A DNA stretch of 64,000 nt from SIG603 sp964370115. Lineage in GTDB: Bacteria > Bacillota > Clostridia > Oscillospirales > Acutalibacteraceae. The translations under genes and the position numbers were made by a program. The stretch is taken from positions 8,522 through 72,521 of the forward strand of contig CAYJIA010000006.1 in the NCBI GenBank assembly GCA_964370115.1, in the 5' to 3' direction. Below are positions 32,916-42,684 of this stretch, one piece after another (within the stretch, counting starts at the first letter, position 1; each line of letters begins with the position of its first letter). The notes beneath the pieces were generated by a model, which worked only from the letters and a program-made list of their open reading frames with translations, searched no databases and was not told where the DNA came from.

Positions 32916-35900
32916 TTGAGCAAACTTGAAAAAATAAATAACTTATACATCTCACAGCTTACAAACTTTAATGAGAATTCTTGGAAACAATTTTTGACCA
33001 CATCTGCAAGGAATTTCAAATGCAATTTCGAGGAACAAGTTTTAATCTTTGCACAAAAACCAACTGCTACAGCGGTGCTAGAACTTAGAAACTGGAATAA
33101 GTTTTTTAAGCGCCGAATATATAACAATTCTGTAGGTATAGCTGTTAAAGAAACTAACGAAAAGCTAAAATACTATTTTGATATCTCAGACACTTATGCA
33201 AACGAATTATCTAAGCCTGTGCCTATTTGGGAAATGGAACAGGAACACACAAATTCAATTTTACTGAGTTTAAAAAATGAATTTAAGTTAGATGAAACTA
33301 TTAACGACCTAAAGAGTGCCACAATATCGGTAGCAAATTCTTTACTTGATGAACAATCCGCTCAGATAAAAGAATTTATTACATCAAGTGTTACCTACGC
33401 TGTTTTAAGTCGTTGTAATACTTTAGATGATAGTTTTACATTTAACACTGAAATGTTTAACGGCGAAAATCTAGAGAGTATCGGTGATAAAATCAACGAT
33501 ATTTCAAAAGCAATATTAAAAAATATTGCTACCACAATAAATAATTTTGATAAAACACTTGAAATATCACAAGAAGAAGAGTATACTAAACACAGCGACA
33601 ACACTTTAAAGTGTGAAAGTGAGGGCATAAACAATGACAATCAGATACAAGAAAGTGGGCGACGTTCTACTACCGACATTCGAGGACGACAAAGCGGAAG
33701 TGAACATCGGAGCAATGGCGAGACGTCACGAGAAGTACATAAAGGAATATCACCCGAAAATGCACAAGGAACTCAAACAGACTTCGAGGCTAGAGCAGTA
33801 TCTAACAGAGTTAGAGGAACAGGCACAGGAAATGAAGTACAATCTAGTAATGCAGATGGCGAAATCAGAGGGAGCGACAGAACAGCTCAAACGGACAGAG
33901 CCAATGACATGGGTACAAATGATGAACAACATCGACAACAGAGCAATGGAGATAGTCAATCACGAATTGATTTACCAACCACAACTATAAGTGAAACAAA
34001 ATCGGGGGTAGAAGATACCACCGATTTTTCTTTTACGCAAGACATTATTGATGAAATCTTAGTCCGTGGTAGTCGTGTTGTAGACGGAAAATATAGGATA
34101 TATAACCAATTTACAAGTGAAAATGATGTATCAAAAAACGCTACTTTTTTATCAAAAGAATACGGAATGAGTGGCGGTATTCACAATACTATCATTGACA
34201 ATATTCTACTTGGTAGCAACAGCAAGGGCATATCTTTAATTCACGAAAACACAAGTACCGGGAACAAATACGAAAAAACACTTTCTTGGACTAATGTTAC
34301 CAAAAGAATAGGTGAACTAATTTCTGATAACAAGTACCTAAATAGCGAAGAAATGGCTTATTTCCCAACCTATGTAGAAGAAGAAAAGGCATTAGAAAAA
34401 AGGTGGGAATTTTCAAGCAAGCTCAAGGATTTATTTCATAGTTACAATAAATTCTATAGTGATTTACAGTCTTATGACAAATGCTTAAATTTATATGTAC
34501 TAAGTGATTGCACAAGCTGTTATGCTTTAAAACGAAAGAAAACACACACCTTAACTATGAAAGGTGACAATGCCCTACCTCTAATGCAACACGCACTCGA
34601 AAATATTATTTCTGAGAATACCCACTTTAGCGAAACTGCAAAAGAGTGTCTTGAGGTGTTAAATGGTCCCGAAACTTCTTTTTTAATTCCCGATAAAGAA
34701 CCATATAAAGAATACCGCTATAATGAGAATGACACTGTATATATCGGTAGCGACAAATATACAATTTCTTTCTTAGGTGATGAAGTTATTTTACAAGATG
34801 TAAACTTCCCACTTCTAACAAAAGTCTTTGAAAGACAAGATTTTGACAATAAGGTAAGTGAAAACCCTGCAAACGAACATTTACTTATTGAGGTGGAAGA
34901 ACCACCTGCATTTGATGAAGAATCCACTGAAAGTGATACTTCATCAAATACACAAGAAAATATAGATATTGACATTGACAAAGAGCTTGTAACATTTGAC
35001 GAAGATGACGTTTCGGCCAAGAGTGCTGAAACGTCAAACCATACAAAAACAAATGTTCCAAACTCTGACCCTATTCAGCATACGATAAGTGGTGATATAG
35101 GACAAGGAACACAAAAGGAGCTTTATACTGCCAATATAAATGCAATACGTCTATTAAGGCAGATAGAAAGCGAAAACCGCACTGCTACAGCTGACGAGCA
35201 ACAAATTTTATCTCAATATGTCGGGTGGGGTGGTTTAGCCTCTTACTTTGATGAAAGCAAGCACACAGAACTTAAATCACTTTTAAGTGATGAAGAGTAC
35301 GAAAACGCACGTGAAAGTATGCTTACCGCTTATTACACTTCACCCACAATCATAAAAAGTATGTACCAAGTATTAGAAAATGTCGGATTTAAAAAAGGTA
35401 ACATTCTAGAGCCGTCCTGCGGTGTCGGAAATTTTATAGGTATGTTACCTCAAAATATGCAAGACAGCAAAGTATATGGTGTGGAGCTAGATAGCATAAG
35501 CGGTAGAATAGCACAGCAACTATATCAAAAATCAGATATTATGATTAACGGTTATGAAAAAACCAGTTTGCCCGACAGCTTTTTTGATGTAGCAATAGGA
35601 AATGTACCTTTTGGACAATTTAAAGTGCATGACAAACGATACAATAAAAATAACTGGCTTATTCATGATTACTTTTTCGGTGCTACACTCGATAAAGTTC
35701 GACCAAACGGAATAGTCGCTTTCATCACTTCCAAAGGCACACTAGACAAACAAAATCCTGCCGTTAGAAAATACATTGCACAAAGGGCAGAGCTATTAGG
35801 TGCAATAAGACTTCCAAACACTGCCTTTAAAAATGCAGGTACAAATGTCACTTCTGATATTATCTTTTTGCAAAAGAGAGATAGCATAGTAGATGTAGAC

Positions 35901-38900
35901 CCAGACTGGGCATATCTTGGAAATACTGAAAGCGGACTTACTGTAAACCAGTATTTCATTGATAATCCGCACATGGTTTTAGGCAAGCTTGAGGAAATAG
36001 GCTCACAGTACGGTACTGAAATATCGTGTGTTCCGTATGATGATAAGTCTATCGAAGAATTACTAAGCAACGCTATAGAGCATATTTCTGCAACCTACAG
36101 CGACCTCGAGCAGACAAGCGACACTAGCAGTGATAAAAAGAAACGTATCATTGCCGACCCTACTGTCAAAAACTTCTCTTATACTGTAGTAGATGATGAA
36201 GTTTATTTGCGTGAAAATTCAGTAATGACATTAGTAGAAAAGCCACAGGCAACTATAAACCGCATTAAAGGTATGATAGAAATTAGAGATAGTGTGCGCA
36301 GGCTTATTGAACTTCAAACCGAAAACTATTCTAATACAGAAATAGAGAGGCAACAACTTCATTTAAACAATACTTACGATAACTACACAAAGAAATTTGG
36401 ACTTCTTTCAAGCCGTGGCAACAGCTCCGCTTTCGCTGAAGATACATCTTACTATATGCTTACAGCTCTTGAACACATAGACGAGGACGGCAAGTTAGAA
36501 CGCAAAGCAGATATATTTACCAAAAGAACAATTAGACCATATGTAGAAATAACAAGTGTGGATACATCATCTGAGGCACTCGCAGTATCTTTATCAGAAA
36601 AAGCAAGAGTAGATATTGACTTTATGCAAAAGCTGACAGGGAAAAGTGCTGACACTATTAAAGATGACCTATATGGAGTTATTTTTAGAGATACTAGCAA
36701 TATAATTGGAATGGTAGAAAATCCCGATTTAGACGACTTCCCATTTGTTACTGCCGATGAATTTATGTCGGGAAATGTTCGTGAAAAACTTAGAGCTACA
36801 AAAGCCTTTATCAAGGCATTTCCTCAATATGAAAATGATTTAAGAATAAATATTGAAAGTCTTGAAAAAGTGCAACCTGTAGACCTTACAGCCTCTGAAA
36901 TTGATGTTAGGCTAGGCGCTACATGGCTACCAAGCGATGTAATAGAAGACTTTACCTTTAATCTACTACAAACTTCAAATTATGTAGGCTACAATATTAA
37001 TGTACACTATTCTGAGCTTACATCTGAATGGAATATTGAGGGTAAAAACTCTGACGGAGCAAATGTAAGGGCAAACAGCACTTACGGTACATCACGAATT
37101 AACGCTTACAAGATTATCGAAGAAACTTTAAACCAAAAAGATGTACAAATATTTGACTACTTTGAAGAAGACGGAAAGCGAAAACAAGTCTTAAATAGAG
37201 AAGAAACAGAAGTTGCACAGGGTAAACAAAAGCTAATAAGGCAAGCTTTCAAAGACTGGATTTGGACAGACCAACAACGCCGTGAACGCTTAACTACTAT
37301 GTACAACGAGCGTTTTAATTCAATTAAACCTCGAGAGTATGACGGCAGTCACCTAGTTTTTCATGGAATGAACAATGAAATTAAATTAAGACCACATCAG
37401 AAAAACGCTGTCGCACGTACCTTATATGGTGGAAACTCCTTATTTGCTCATGTAGTAGGCGCAGGCAAGACCTATAGCATGACCGCAAGTGCCATAGAGG
37501 GAAAAAGGTTAGGACTATGGAATAAGTCAATGTTTGTTGTACCAAACCACCTTATAGGACAATGGGCAACAGAATTTATACAGCTTTATCCCTCCGCAAA
37601 TATCTTAGTAGCTACTAAAAAGGATTTTGAAACTAAGAATAGGAAAAAATTCTGTGCAAGAATAGCTACTGGAGAGTTTGACGCAGTAATTATAGGACAT
37701 TCACAGTTTGAGAAAATACCACTGAGTATTGAAAGACAAATAAATGTCCTAAAGCAACAAGAGCGAGAAATACTAGACGGTATAGATGAAATCAAGCGCA
37801 CAAATGGTGATAGATTTACAGAGCGACAATATGAAAAAACTAAAAAGAATATTCAAGCTAAATTAGAAAAGCTAAACGACCAAAGTAGAAAAGATAATGT
37901 AGTTACCTTTGAAGAACTTGGAATAGACAAGCTTTTTGTTGATGAAAGCCACTCTTACAAAAATTTATATGCTCACACAAAAATGCGCAATGTGGGAGGA
38001 ATTGCACAGACTGAGGCACAAAAGTCAAGTGATATGTTTATGAAGTGTCGCTATATGGACGAGTTAACAAACGGTAAAGGCATTGTATTTGCTACGGGAA
38101 CACCTGTGAGTAATTCAATGGTAGAGCTTTTCACAGCACAGCGATATCTTCAATATGATTTACTTAAATCTTATGGATTTACACACTTTGACGCATGGGC
38201 GTCCAATTTTGGCGAAACAGTAACTAGTATGGAACTTTCACCCGAGGGTACAGGTTATAGGATAAAAACAAGATTTGAGAAATTCTATAACCTACCCGAA
38301 CTTATGAGTATGTTCAAAGAGGTAGCAGACATTCAAACATCAGATATGTTAAATTTGCCTGTTCCAAAAGTAAACTATCACAATGTAAGCACTGAGCCGT
38401 CACCTATACAAAAAGATATGGTTAAAACTCTCGCTAAAAGGGCAGAAAGAGTAAGAAACAAATCTGTATCATCTGATATAGACAATATGCTTATGATAAC
38501 AAATGACGGAAGAAAGCTTGCCCTAGACCAACGAATTATAGACCCTATGTTATCAGATTTTGAAAATAGCAAAGTTAATGCTTGTACTGATAATTTATAC
38601 AGGATATGGAATGACACACATGATATAAAAGGTACACAATTAGTCTTTTGTGATTTGTCTACACCAAACAGCACTGAGTTTAATGTTTATGATGACATCA
38701 AAAACAAATTAATACAGCGAGGTGTACCCGAAAATGAAATTAAATTTATCCATGAGGCTAATAGTGACACACAGAAACAAGAGCTTTTTAGCAAGGTACG
38801 AAGTGGCAATGTGCGCATATTATTTGGCTCGACACAAAAATGTGGAGCTGGGACAAATGTACAAAAGAAACTTATCGCACTTCACGACCTCGATGTCCCT

Positions 38901-40379
38901 TGGAGGCCGTCTGACCTCGAACAAAGACTTGGACGAATTGAGCGACAGGGCAACGATAATGCAGAGGTAGAAGTATTTAGATATGTCACCAAAGAAACTT
39001 TTGACGCTTATTCGTATCAACTTATAGAGAAAAAGCAACGCTTTATTTCACAGATAATGACTTCAAAATCACCTATGCGCTCTATTGATGACGTGGACGC
39101 AACCGCTTTAAGCTATGCAGAAATAAAAATGCTTGCTACAGGAAATCCGCACATTGCCGAAAAAATGAATTTAGATATTGAGGTAGCAAAACTTAAAATG
39201 TTAAAGCAACATTATCTATCAGAACGCTACTCGCTTGAGGATAATATCGCTATAACCTATCCTAAAGAAATTCAGTATTTAAATGCACGTATCAAAGATT
39301 TAAAGCAAGATGAACTAACGGCAAGTGAAAACATGGCTACAGGCGAAGATAAGTTTACTTCCATGACAATTGATACAGTTACTTATGACAAAAAGAATGA
39401 GGCAGGAAAGGCTCTTATTGATAGAGCTAGAGCGCAGACAAAAAAAGAGAAAACTTGTATCGGTTCATATAGAGGGTTTGACTTAATGCTTGAATATGAT
39501 TTATTTAAAAAGTCTTATATCGTCACTTTAAAAGGAGCTACTGTGCATGAAATTAGTTTAGGAAGTGACCCAAACGGAAATATACTAAGACTTGACAATG
39601 CATTACATAAAATCACCGATACAAAAATAGCACACGAACACACTCTAGAGGATATCTACAAGCAAGTCGAAATAGCTAAACTCGAAATTCAAAAACCTTT
39701 TGCTTTTGAAACAGAGTTAGCAGAAAAAACAAAGAGGCTAGATGAACTCAACACACTACTTACACTTAATAACGGAGAAATAGAAATGGAAAACAAACTA
39801 CATGATAACAGTGATAACATTGCTGTAGACGGTCATATAGGCACATGGTATGTAATAGACACACAAGCATTCGGCGATAAAACTTATTTCTTATTAGAGC
39901 ATGAGGAGTACGGCGATGAAGCGTCCTGTATTATTGTTGACGAAGATAAAAAGCTTATCCTAGAAGATGTATGGAACGGCTTTTCTGACCTAGAAGAAAA
40001 TCTTGATACTATTGAAATCCATAGCGATAACACGACTGACAAAGATTTATTTTTTATTGATAACAAGAGTGAGCTTGTTACGTGGCTGAGTTATCTTCCG
40101 AGTAATGAAGAATTTGTCAAAAGAGAGATTTATTTTGATGATGTCTTAGTCGCAAAATCAAACTCACAAAGCATTGATGATTTTTTTGATATCCTAAACG
40201 ATAAAGCCAAGACATATACAGGAGAAAAAAATTATCCTCCATTTGAGAAAATGAACGAGCTTTGGAACAGCGGAGAACATCAATTTGATGAATTGTCTGA
40301 GGCTACAATGAACTCACTCATTGACACTGTAGAAAACCACAGTGTCACAAGAAACAAAGACACAGAATTTGAAATGTAA
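32916..40379 (+). CDS. Giant DNA methylase-SNF2 helicase fusion of the ICE
   Basis: A 2487-aa protein with a TTG start after AAGGAGG (32902-32908). An N-terminal unknown region (1-235) is followed by a Gln/Arg/Ser/Thr-rich linker (about 239-358) that overlaps a second gene in another frame. An N6-adenine methylase-like domain (about 750-1000) has ILEPSCGVGNF near 829 and GNVPFGQF near 894. A superfamily 2/SNF2 helicase (about 1480-2060) has VGAGKT, DESHSYKN, ATGTPVSNS and QRLGRIERQG. The C-terminal 180 residues (GTWYVID) are shared with the CtkA-like protein downstream. Such LtrC-like proteins are common on Firmicutes ICEs; a role in DNA protection or transfer processing is inferred. Confidence 0.92.
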   Translation: MSKLEKINNLYISQLTNFNENSWKQFLTTSARNFKCNFEEQVLIFAQKPTATAVLELRNWNKFFKRRIYNNSVGIAVKETNEKLKYYFDISDTYANELSKPVPIWEMEQEHTNSILLSLKNEFKLDETINDLKSATISVANSLLDEQSAQIKEFITSSVTYAVLSRCNTLDDSFTFNTEMFNGENLESIGDKINDISKAILKNIATTINNFDKTLEISQEEEYTKHSDNTLKCESEGINNDNQIQESGRRSTTDIRGRQSGSEHRSNGETSREVHKGISPENAQGTQTDFEARAVSNRVRGTGTGNEVQSSNADGEIRGSDRTAQTDRANDMGTNDEQHRQQSNGDSQSRIDLPTTTISETKSGVEDTTDFSFTQDIIDEILVRGSRVVDGKYRIYNQFTSENDVSKNATFLSKEYGMSGGIHNTIIDNILLGSNSKGISLIHENTSTGNKYEKTLSWTNVTKRIGELISDNKYLNSEEMAYFPTYVEEEKALEKRWEFSSKLKDLFHSYNKFYSDLQSYDKCLNLYVLSDCTSCYALKRKKTHTLTMKGDNALPLMQHALENIISENTHFSETAKECLEVLNGPETSFLIPDKEPYKEYRYNENDTVYIGSDKYTISFLGDEVILQDVNFPLLTKVFERQDFDNKVSENPANEHLLIEVEEPPAFDEESTESDTSSNTQENIDIDIDKELVTFDEDDVSAKSAETSNHTKTNVPNSDPIQHTISGDIGQGTQKELYTANINAIRLLRQIESENRTATADEQQILSQYVGWGGLASYFDESKHTELKSLLSDEEYENARESMLTAYYTSPTIIKSMYQVLENVGFKKGNILEPSCGVGNFIGMLPQNMQDSKVYGVELDSISGRIAQQLYQKSDIMINGYEKTSLPDSFFDVAIGNVPFGQFKVHDKRYNKNNWLIHDYFFGATLDKVRPNGIVAFITSKGTLDKQNPAVRKYIAQRAELLGAIRLPNTAFKNAGTNVTSDIIFLQKRDSIVDVDPDWAYLGNTESGLTVNQYFIDNPHMVLGKLEEIGSQYGTEISCVPYDDKSIEELLSNAIEHISATYSDLEQTSDTSSDKKKRIIADPTVKNFSYTVVDDEVYLRENSVMTLVEKPQATINRIKGMIEIRDSVRRLIELQTENYSNTEIERQQLHLNNTYDNYTKKFGLLSSRGNSSAFAEDTSYYMLTALEHIDEDGKLERKADIFTKRTIRPYVEITSVDTSSEALAVSLSEKARVDIDFMQKLTGKSADTIKDDLYGVIFRDTSNIIGMVENPDLDDFPFVTADEFMSGNVREKLRATKAFIKAFPQYENDLRINIESLEKVQPVDLTASEIDVRLGATWLPSDVIEDFTFNLLQTSNYVGYNINVHYSELTSEWNIEGKNSDGANVRANSTYGTSRINAYKIIEETLNQKDVQIFDYFEEDGKRKQVLNREETEVAQGKQKLIRQAFKDWIWTDQQRRERLTTMYNERFNSIKPREYDGSHLVFHGMNNEIKLRPHQKNAVARTLYGGNSLFAHVVGAGKTYSMTASAIEGKRLGLWNKSMFVVPNHLIGQWATEFIQLYPSANILVATKKDFETKNRKKFCARIATGEFDAVIIGHSQFEKIPLSIERQINVLKQQEREILDGIDEIKRTNGDRFTERQYEKTKKNIQAKLEKLNDQSRKDNVVTFEELGIDKLFVDESHSYKNLYAHTKMRNVGGIAQTEAQKSSDMFMKCRYMDELTNGKGIVFATGTPVSNSMVELFTAQRYLQYDLLKSYGFTHFDAWASNFGETVTSMELSPEGTGYRIKTRFEKFYNLPELMSMFKEVADIQTSDMLNLPVPKVNYHNVSTEPSPIQKDMVKTLAKRAERVRNKSVSSDIDNMLMITNDGRKLALDQRIIDPMLSDFENSKVNACTDNLYRIWNDTHDIKGTQLVFCDLSTPNSTEFNVYDDIKNKLIQRGVPENEIKFIHEANSDTQKQELFSKVRSGNVRILFGSTQKCGAGTNVQKKLIALHDLDVPWRPSDLEQRLGRIERQGNDNAEVEVFRYVTKETFDAYSYQLIEKKQRFISQIMTSKSPMRSIDDVDATALSYAEIKMLATGNPHIAEKMNLDIEVAKLKMLKQHYLSERYSLEDNIAITYPKEIQYLNARIKDLKQDELTASENMATGEDKFTSMTIDTVTYDKKNEAGKALIDRARAQTKKEKTCIGSYRGFDLMLEYDLFKKSYIVTLKGATVHEISLGSDPNGNILRLDNALHKITDTKIAHEHTLEDIYKQVEIAKLEIQKPFAFETELAEKTKRLDELNTLLTLNNGEIEMENKLHDNSDNIAVDGHIGTWYVIDTQAFGDKTYFLLEHEEYGDEASCIIVDEDKKLILEDVWNGFSDLEENLDTIEIHSDNTTDKDLFFIDNKSELVTWLSYLPSNEEFVKREIYFDDVLVAKSNSQSIDDFFDILNDKAKTYTGEKNYPPFEKMNELWNSGEHQFDELSEATMNSLIDTVENHSVTRNKDTEFEM
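33634..33990 (+). CDS. tnpV: TnpV-like gene nested out of frame in the methylase-helicase gene
   Basis: A 118-aa product in the +1 frame relative to the surrounding gene. Its sequence follows the TnpV family from end to end: KVGDVLLP, IGAMARRHEKYIKEY, LEQYLTELEEQAQEM, KSEGATEQLK, MTWVQMMNNI and NRAMEIVNHELIY. It has its own ATG with GAGGG 8 bp upstream and a perfect palindrome ACACTTTAAAGTGT just before that. The host frame over the same DNA encodes a low-complexity linker. TnpV proteins are common on Clostridial elements, but their function is not established. Either it is expressed, or it is a fixed insertion now read as a linker. Confidence 0.8.
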   Translation: MTIRYKKVGDVLLPTFEDDKAEVNIGAMARRHEKYIKEYHPKMHKELKQTSRLEQYLTELEEQAQEMKYNLVMQMAKSEGATEQLKRTEPMTWVQMMNNIDNRAMEIVNHELIYQPQL

Positions 40380-40381
40380 AT
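40294..40381 (+). repeat. 88-bp repeat, copy 1 (end of methylase-helicase gene)
   Basis: Identical base for base to 42087-42174. It encodes the shared C-terminus SEATMNSLIDTV to KDTEFEM plus the stop codon, and contains a perfect hairpin GACACTGT/ACAGTGTC. Confidence 0.92.
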
Positions 40382-40383
40382 CT

Positions 40384-40411
40384 TGACAATTACACAATAA
40401 AGATTTACCAT
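40384..40411 (+). promoter_or_regulatory. Possible promoter before the 78-aa gene
   Basis: TTGACA (about 40384), 17 bp, then TACCAT. The -35 is consensus but the -10 is weak, so this is tentative. Confidence 0.35.
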
Positions 40412-40443
40412 ATTCATATAAACTTTAAGGAGCGTGAGAATAG

Positions 40444-40680
40444 ATGAGAATGTACGACCCTACTAATTATTCCTATTTAAGAGAAGACATGGAAGACTTT
40501 TATAGGCTTTTAGATTTATATTTATCTGACAAGACAAAGCAGAACTATAGGAATGCAGAAATAGCACTGAGACATCTTTTCTTTGCCCTTAAAGCAGATA
40601 TGAATGCAGGTAATCTTTCAAAAATTCAATTTGATGAAATGCTTGAATATTTTAAAGGAGAACTGTATGGAAAAGATTAA
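40444..40680 (+). CDS. Small helical ICE protein, unknown
   Basis: A 78-aa protein with many Tyr, Asp and Leu residues, probably a helical bundle (MEDFYRLLDLYLSDKTKQNY). AAGGAGCG lies upstream. Its 3' end overlaps the start of the CtkA-like gene by 14 bp, which suggests translational coupling and possibly an antitoxin-like or accessory role for the kinase. No family recognised. Confidence 0.6.
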   Translation: MRMYDPTNYSYLREDMEDFYRLLDLYLSDKTKQNYRNAEIALRHLFFALKADMNAGNLSKIQFDEMLEYFKGELYGKD

Positions 40681-42172
40681 TTTCAGCAACTCAAAAGAAC
40701 TCATAAACCGTTTTGAGGGTTCGGAATTTAAAAAGACAATCCTACATGATAGTGAAGTCTACATGATTAAATTTCCCGACCCTATACGAGAGAAAGTTAA
40801 TGACCTTAGCTATAAGAACAATCAATACTCAGAGTATCTAGGCTGTCACATACTCAGTAGTTGCGGTTTTGATGTGCAAGAAACACTACTAGGCACTTAT
40901 GATGTGGCTGGTAAGCAAAAAACTGTTGTCGCTTGCAAAGACTTCACGCAAAACGGCTCTAGGTTAATTGAGTTTTCAAAACTTGCAAATGCCGATGTAA
41001 CATCAGACAGAAAATTTGATAGCTCTATTGAGAGTATCTACCGTATCATTGACAACAGCGATTTACTGCCAAACAAAAACCTCGTTAAAGAAAAGTTTTG
41101 GGATATGTTTGTCGGTGATACTTTGATAGGCAACGAGGATAGACACTACAACAACTGGGGATTTCTTGAAACTAACGGAGTTATTTCAATGTCTCCAATT
41201 TATGACTGCGGTTCATCTCTTGGCGCAACGTACTCTGACGAGACAGTGGACGACATGATGACAGACCCTGCATATTTTAAAAATCAGCAATTCAACTTAA
41301 AATCTGTTTACAGTTTAGACGGAAAAAGAATTTTCTATCATCAGCTATATAAAAGTCCTCCCCAAGAACTTAAAGAGGCGATACTCAGAGTTACACCAAA
41401 AATAGACCTCGATAAAATTTCTGAGATAATAAAATCTACATCTGATTTACCTGCCTCAAAGGTCAATTTCTTAATTGACAGTATCAAACTTAGATATGAG
41501 CAGATTATTTTACCTGCTTATAACAAACTTGAAAAAGCTGTGGACTCTACTGTAAAAACAGAAAAAATACACGAAAAAAGCGACAATATTAAGTTTGAAA
41601 AATATCCTGGTACTTGGTATGTTATGAGTGCAGAAAATCTACATCAAAAAGACTACTTTCTACTAGACTGTAACGAATACGGAACCGTAAGTTATTACAT
41701 CTTAGTTGATAAAGATAAAAACGTAATTCTTGATAATATTTTACATGTTCCAATTAATTTAGAGCTTTTTGATAGCATAGAAGATTATATCGAAAGTTTT
41801 AACGATAGCGACATAGAAAATGACAAAATTTTATTTTTTATTGATGAAGAGAAAGAAACTATTTCTTGGCTACACTACACTCCCGACAGCTCCTTCGGTG
41901 GGTATTTTACAAAGAATGAGTTGTATTTTGATGATGTCATAAAAGCAAAAGAACAGGCAAACAATACCGAAGAATTTTTTGACGTTTTATTTGGTAGTGC
42001 TAGAGCTTATCTAGGAGATGTCGGCACTATTCATTTTACAAGTATGAAAAAGCAATACCACGGAAGCGACTACCAACTTGAGGGAGTGTCTGAGGCTACA
42101 ATGAACTCACTCATTGACACTGTAGAAAACCACAGTGTCACAAGAAACAAAGACACAGAATTTGAAATGTAA
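40667..42172 (+). CDS. HipA/CtkA-like kinase fused to the helicase C-terminal domain
   Basis: ATG 40667 has AAAGGAG 7 bp upstream and gives 501 aa; the frame is open from 40604. Residues 1-290 follow the HipA/CtkA Ser/Thr kinase pattern: YMIKFPD for the ATP-binding Lys, GNEDRHYNNWGFL for the catalytic loop (about 155) and IYDCGSSL for the metal-binding Asp (about 180). Residues 305-501 (GTWYVMS) are homologous to the C-terminal domain of the 2487-aa methylase-helicase, with the last 27 residues identical. HipA-like kinases can be growth-arresting toxins or regulators. The shared tail suggests a common partner. Confidence 0.82.
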   Translation: MEKINFSNSKELINRFEGSEFKKTILHDSEVYMIKFPDPIREKVNDLSYKNNQYSEYLGCHILSSCGFDVQETLLGTYDVAGKQKTVVACKDFTQNGSRLIEFSKLANADVTSDRKFDSSIESIYRIIDNSDLLPNKNLVKEKFWDMFVGDTLIGNEDRHYNNWGFLETNGVISMSPIYDCGSSLGATYSDETVDDMMTDPAYFKNQQFNLKSVYSLDGKRIFYHQLYKSPPQELKEAILRVTPKIDLDKISEIIKSTSDLPASKVNFLIDSIKLRYEQIILPAYNKLEKAVDSTVKTEKIHEKSDNIKFEKYPGTWYVMSAENLHQKDYFLLDCNEYGTVSYYILVDKDKNVILDNILHVPINLELFDSIEDYIESFNDSDIENDKILFFIDEEKETISWLHYTPDSSFGGYFTKNELYFDDVIKAKEQANNTEEFFDVLFGSARAYLGDVGTIHFTSMKKQYHGSDYQLEGVSEATMNSLIDTVENHSVTRNKDTEFEM

Positions 42173-42174
42173 AT
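42087..42174 (+). repeat. 88-bp repeat, copy 2 (end of CtkA-like gene)
   Basis: Identical to 40294-40381, whereas the coding sequence just upstream in the two genes has diverged strongly. Confidence 0.92.
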
Positions 42175-42217
42175 AAACCACCTAAACCGTCTCGACAAGG
42201 GGCGGTTTTATTTTTTA
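42174..42217 (+). terminator. Terminator, copy 1 of a repeated 44-bp unit
   Basis: The unit holds stem AAACCG/CGGTTT with G-T extension, then TTTTATTTTTTA. It is identical to 42614-42657, and a third variant is at 44757-44789. It lies just before the ribosome site of the next gene. Confidence 0.85.
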
Positions 42218-42238
42218 AAAAAGAAAGGACAAAAAATT

Positions 42239-42616
42239 ATGTTATTTAACGAAGAATTCCAAAACGAAACCGATATCAAATTAGCGGTCAAAAATCTTTT
42301 TGATGGTAAGGAGACAGAACTGTTTTTCAGCTACTACTCTTCTTTTCTTGTGGAACTTATCTTACTTATTAAATTTTATGAAAGGAAAAATCAAATTAAC
42401 ACTTCTCTTAATTTAGACAAAATCATAGACAGAAAGTATTTAGGTCACATAATAAACTCTATCGAAAATCAAGACATTAAAAGTGTACTACTATCAAAAT
42501 ATGAACAACTTGAAAAACAACACGATATGACATATAACAGCTTAGTAAATTTTTCCATTCCCATACTAAAACTTGACCGCTCATGTGTAGAGAAAGTAGA
42601 ATTTGAATATAAGTAA
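42239..42616 (+). CDS. Unknown ICE protein
   Basis: A 125-aa, mostly helical protein (ELFFSYYSSFLVELILLIKFYERKN) with GAAAGGA upstream. It is soluble or weakly membrane-associated, with no recognised domain. It is bracketed by two copies of the same terminator, so it is an independent cassette between the CtkA-like gene and topB. Confidence 0.6.
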   Translation: MLFNEEFQNETDIKLAVKNLFDGKETELFFSYYSSFLVELILLIKFYERKNQINTSLNLDKIIDRKYLGHIINSIENQDIKSVLLSKYEQLEKQHDMTYNSLVNFSIPILKLDRSCVEKVEFEYK

Positions 42617-42657
42617 ACCACCTAAACCGTCTCGACAAGGGGCGGTTTTATTTTTTA
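42614..42657 (+). terminator. Terminator, copy 2 of the repeated 44-bp unit
   Basis: Identical to 42174-42217. It begins at the stop codon of the preceding gene and leads into AAGGAGG of topB. Confidence 0.85.
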
Positions 42658-42684
42658 CAATACAATGATAAAGGAGGTTATAAA

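Noticed and set aside
35006..35036. 9-bp inverted repeat TGACGTTTC/GAAACGTCA in the methylase-helicase gene
   Set aside because: A single occurrence inside a long gene with no context; could be chance.
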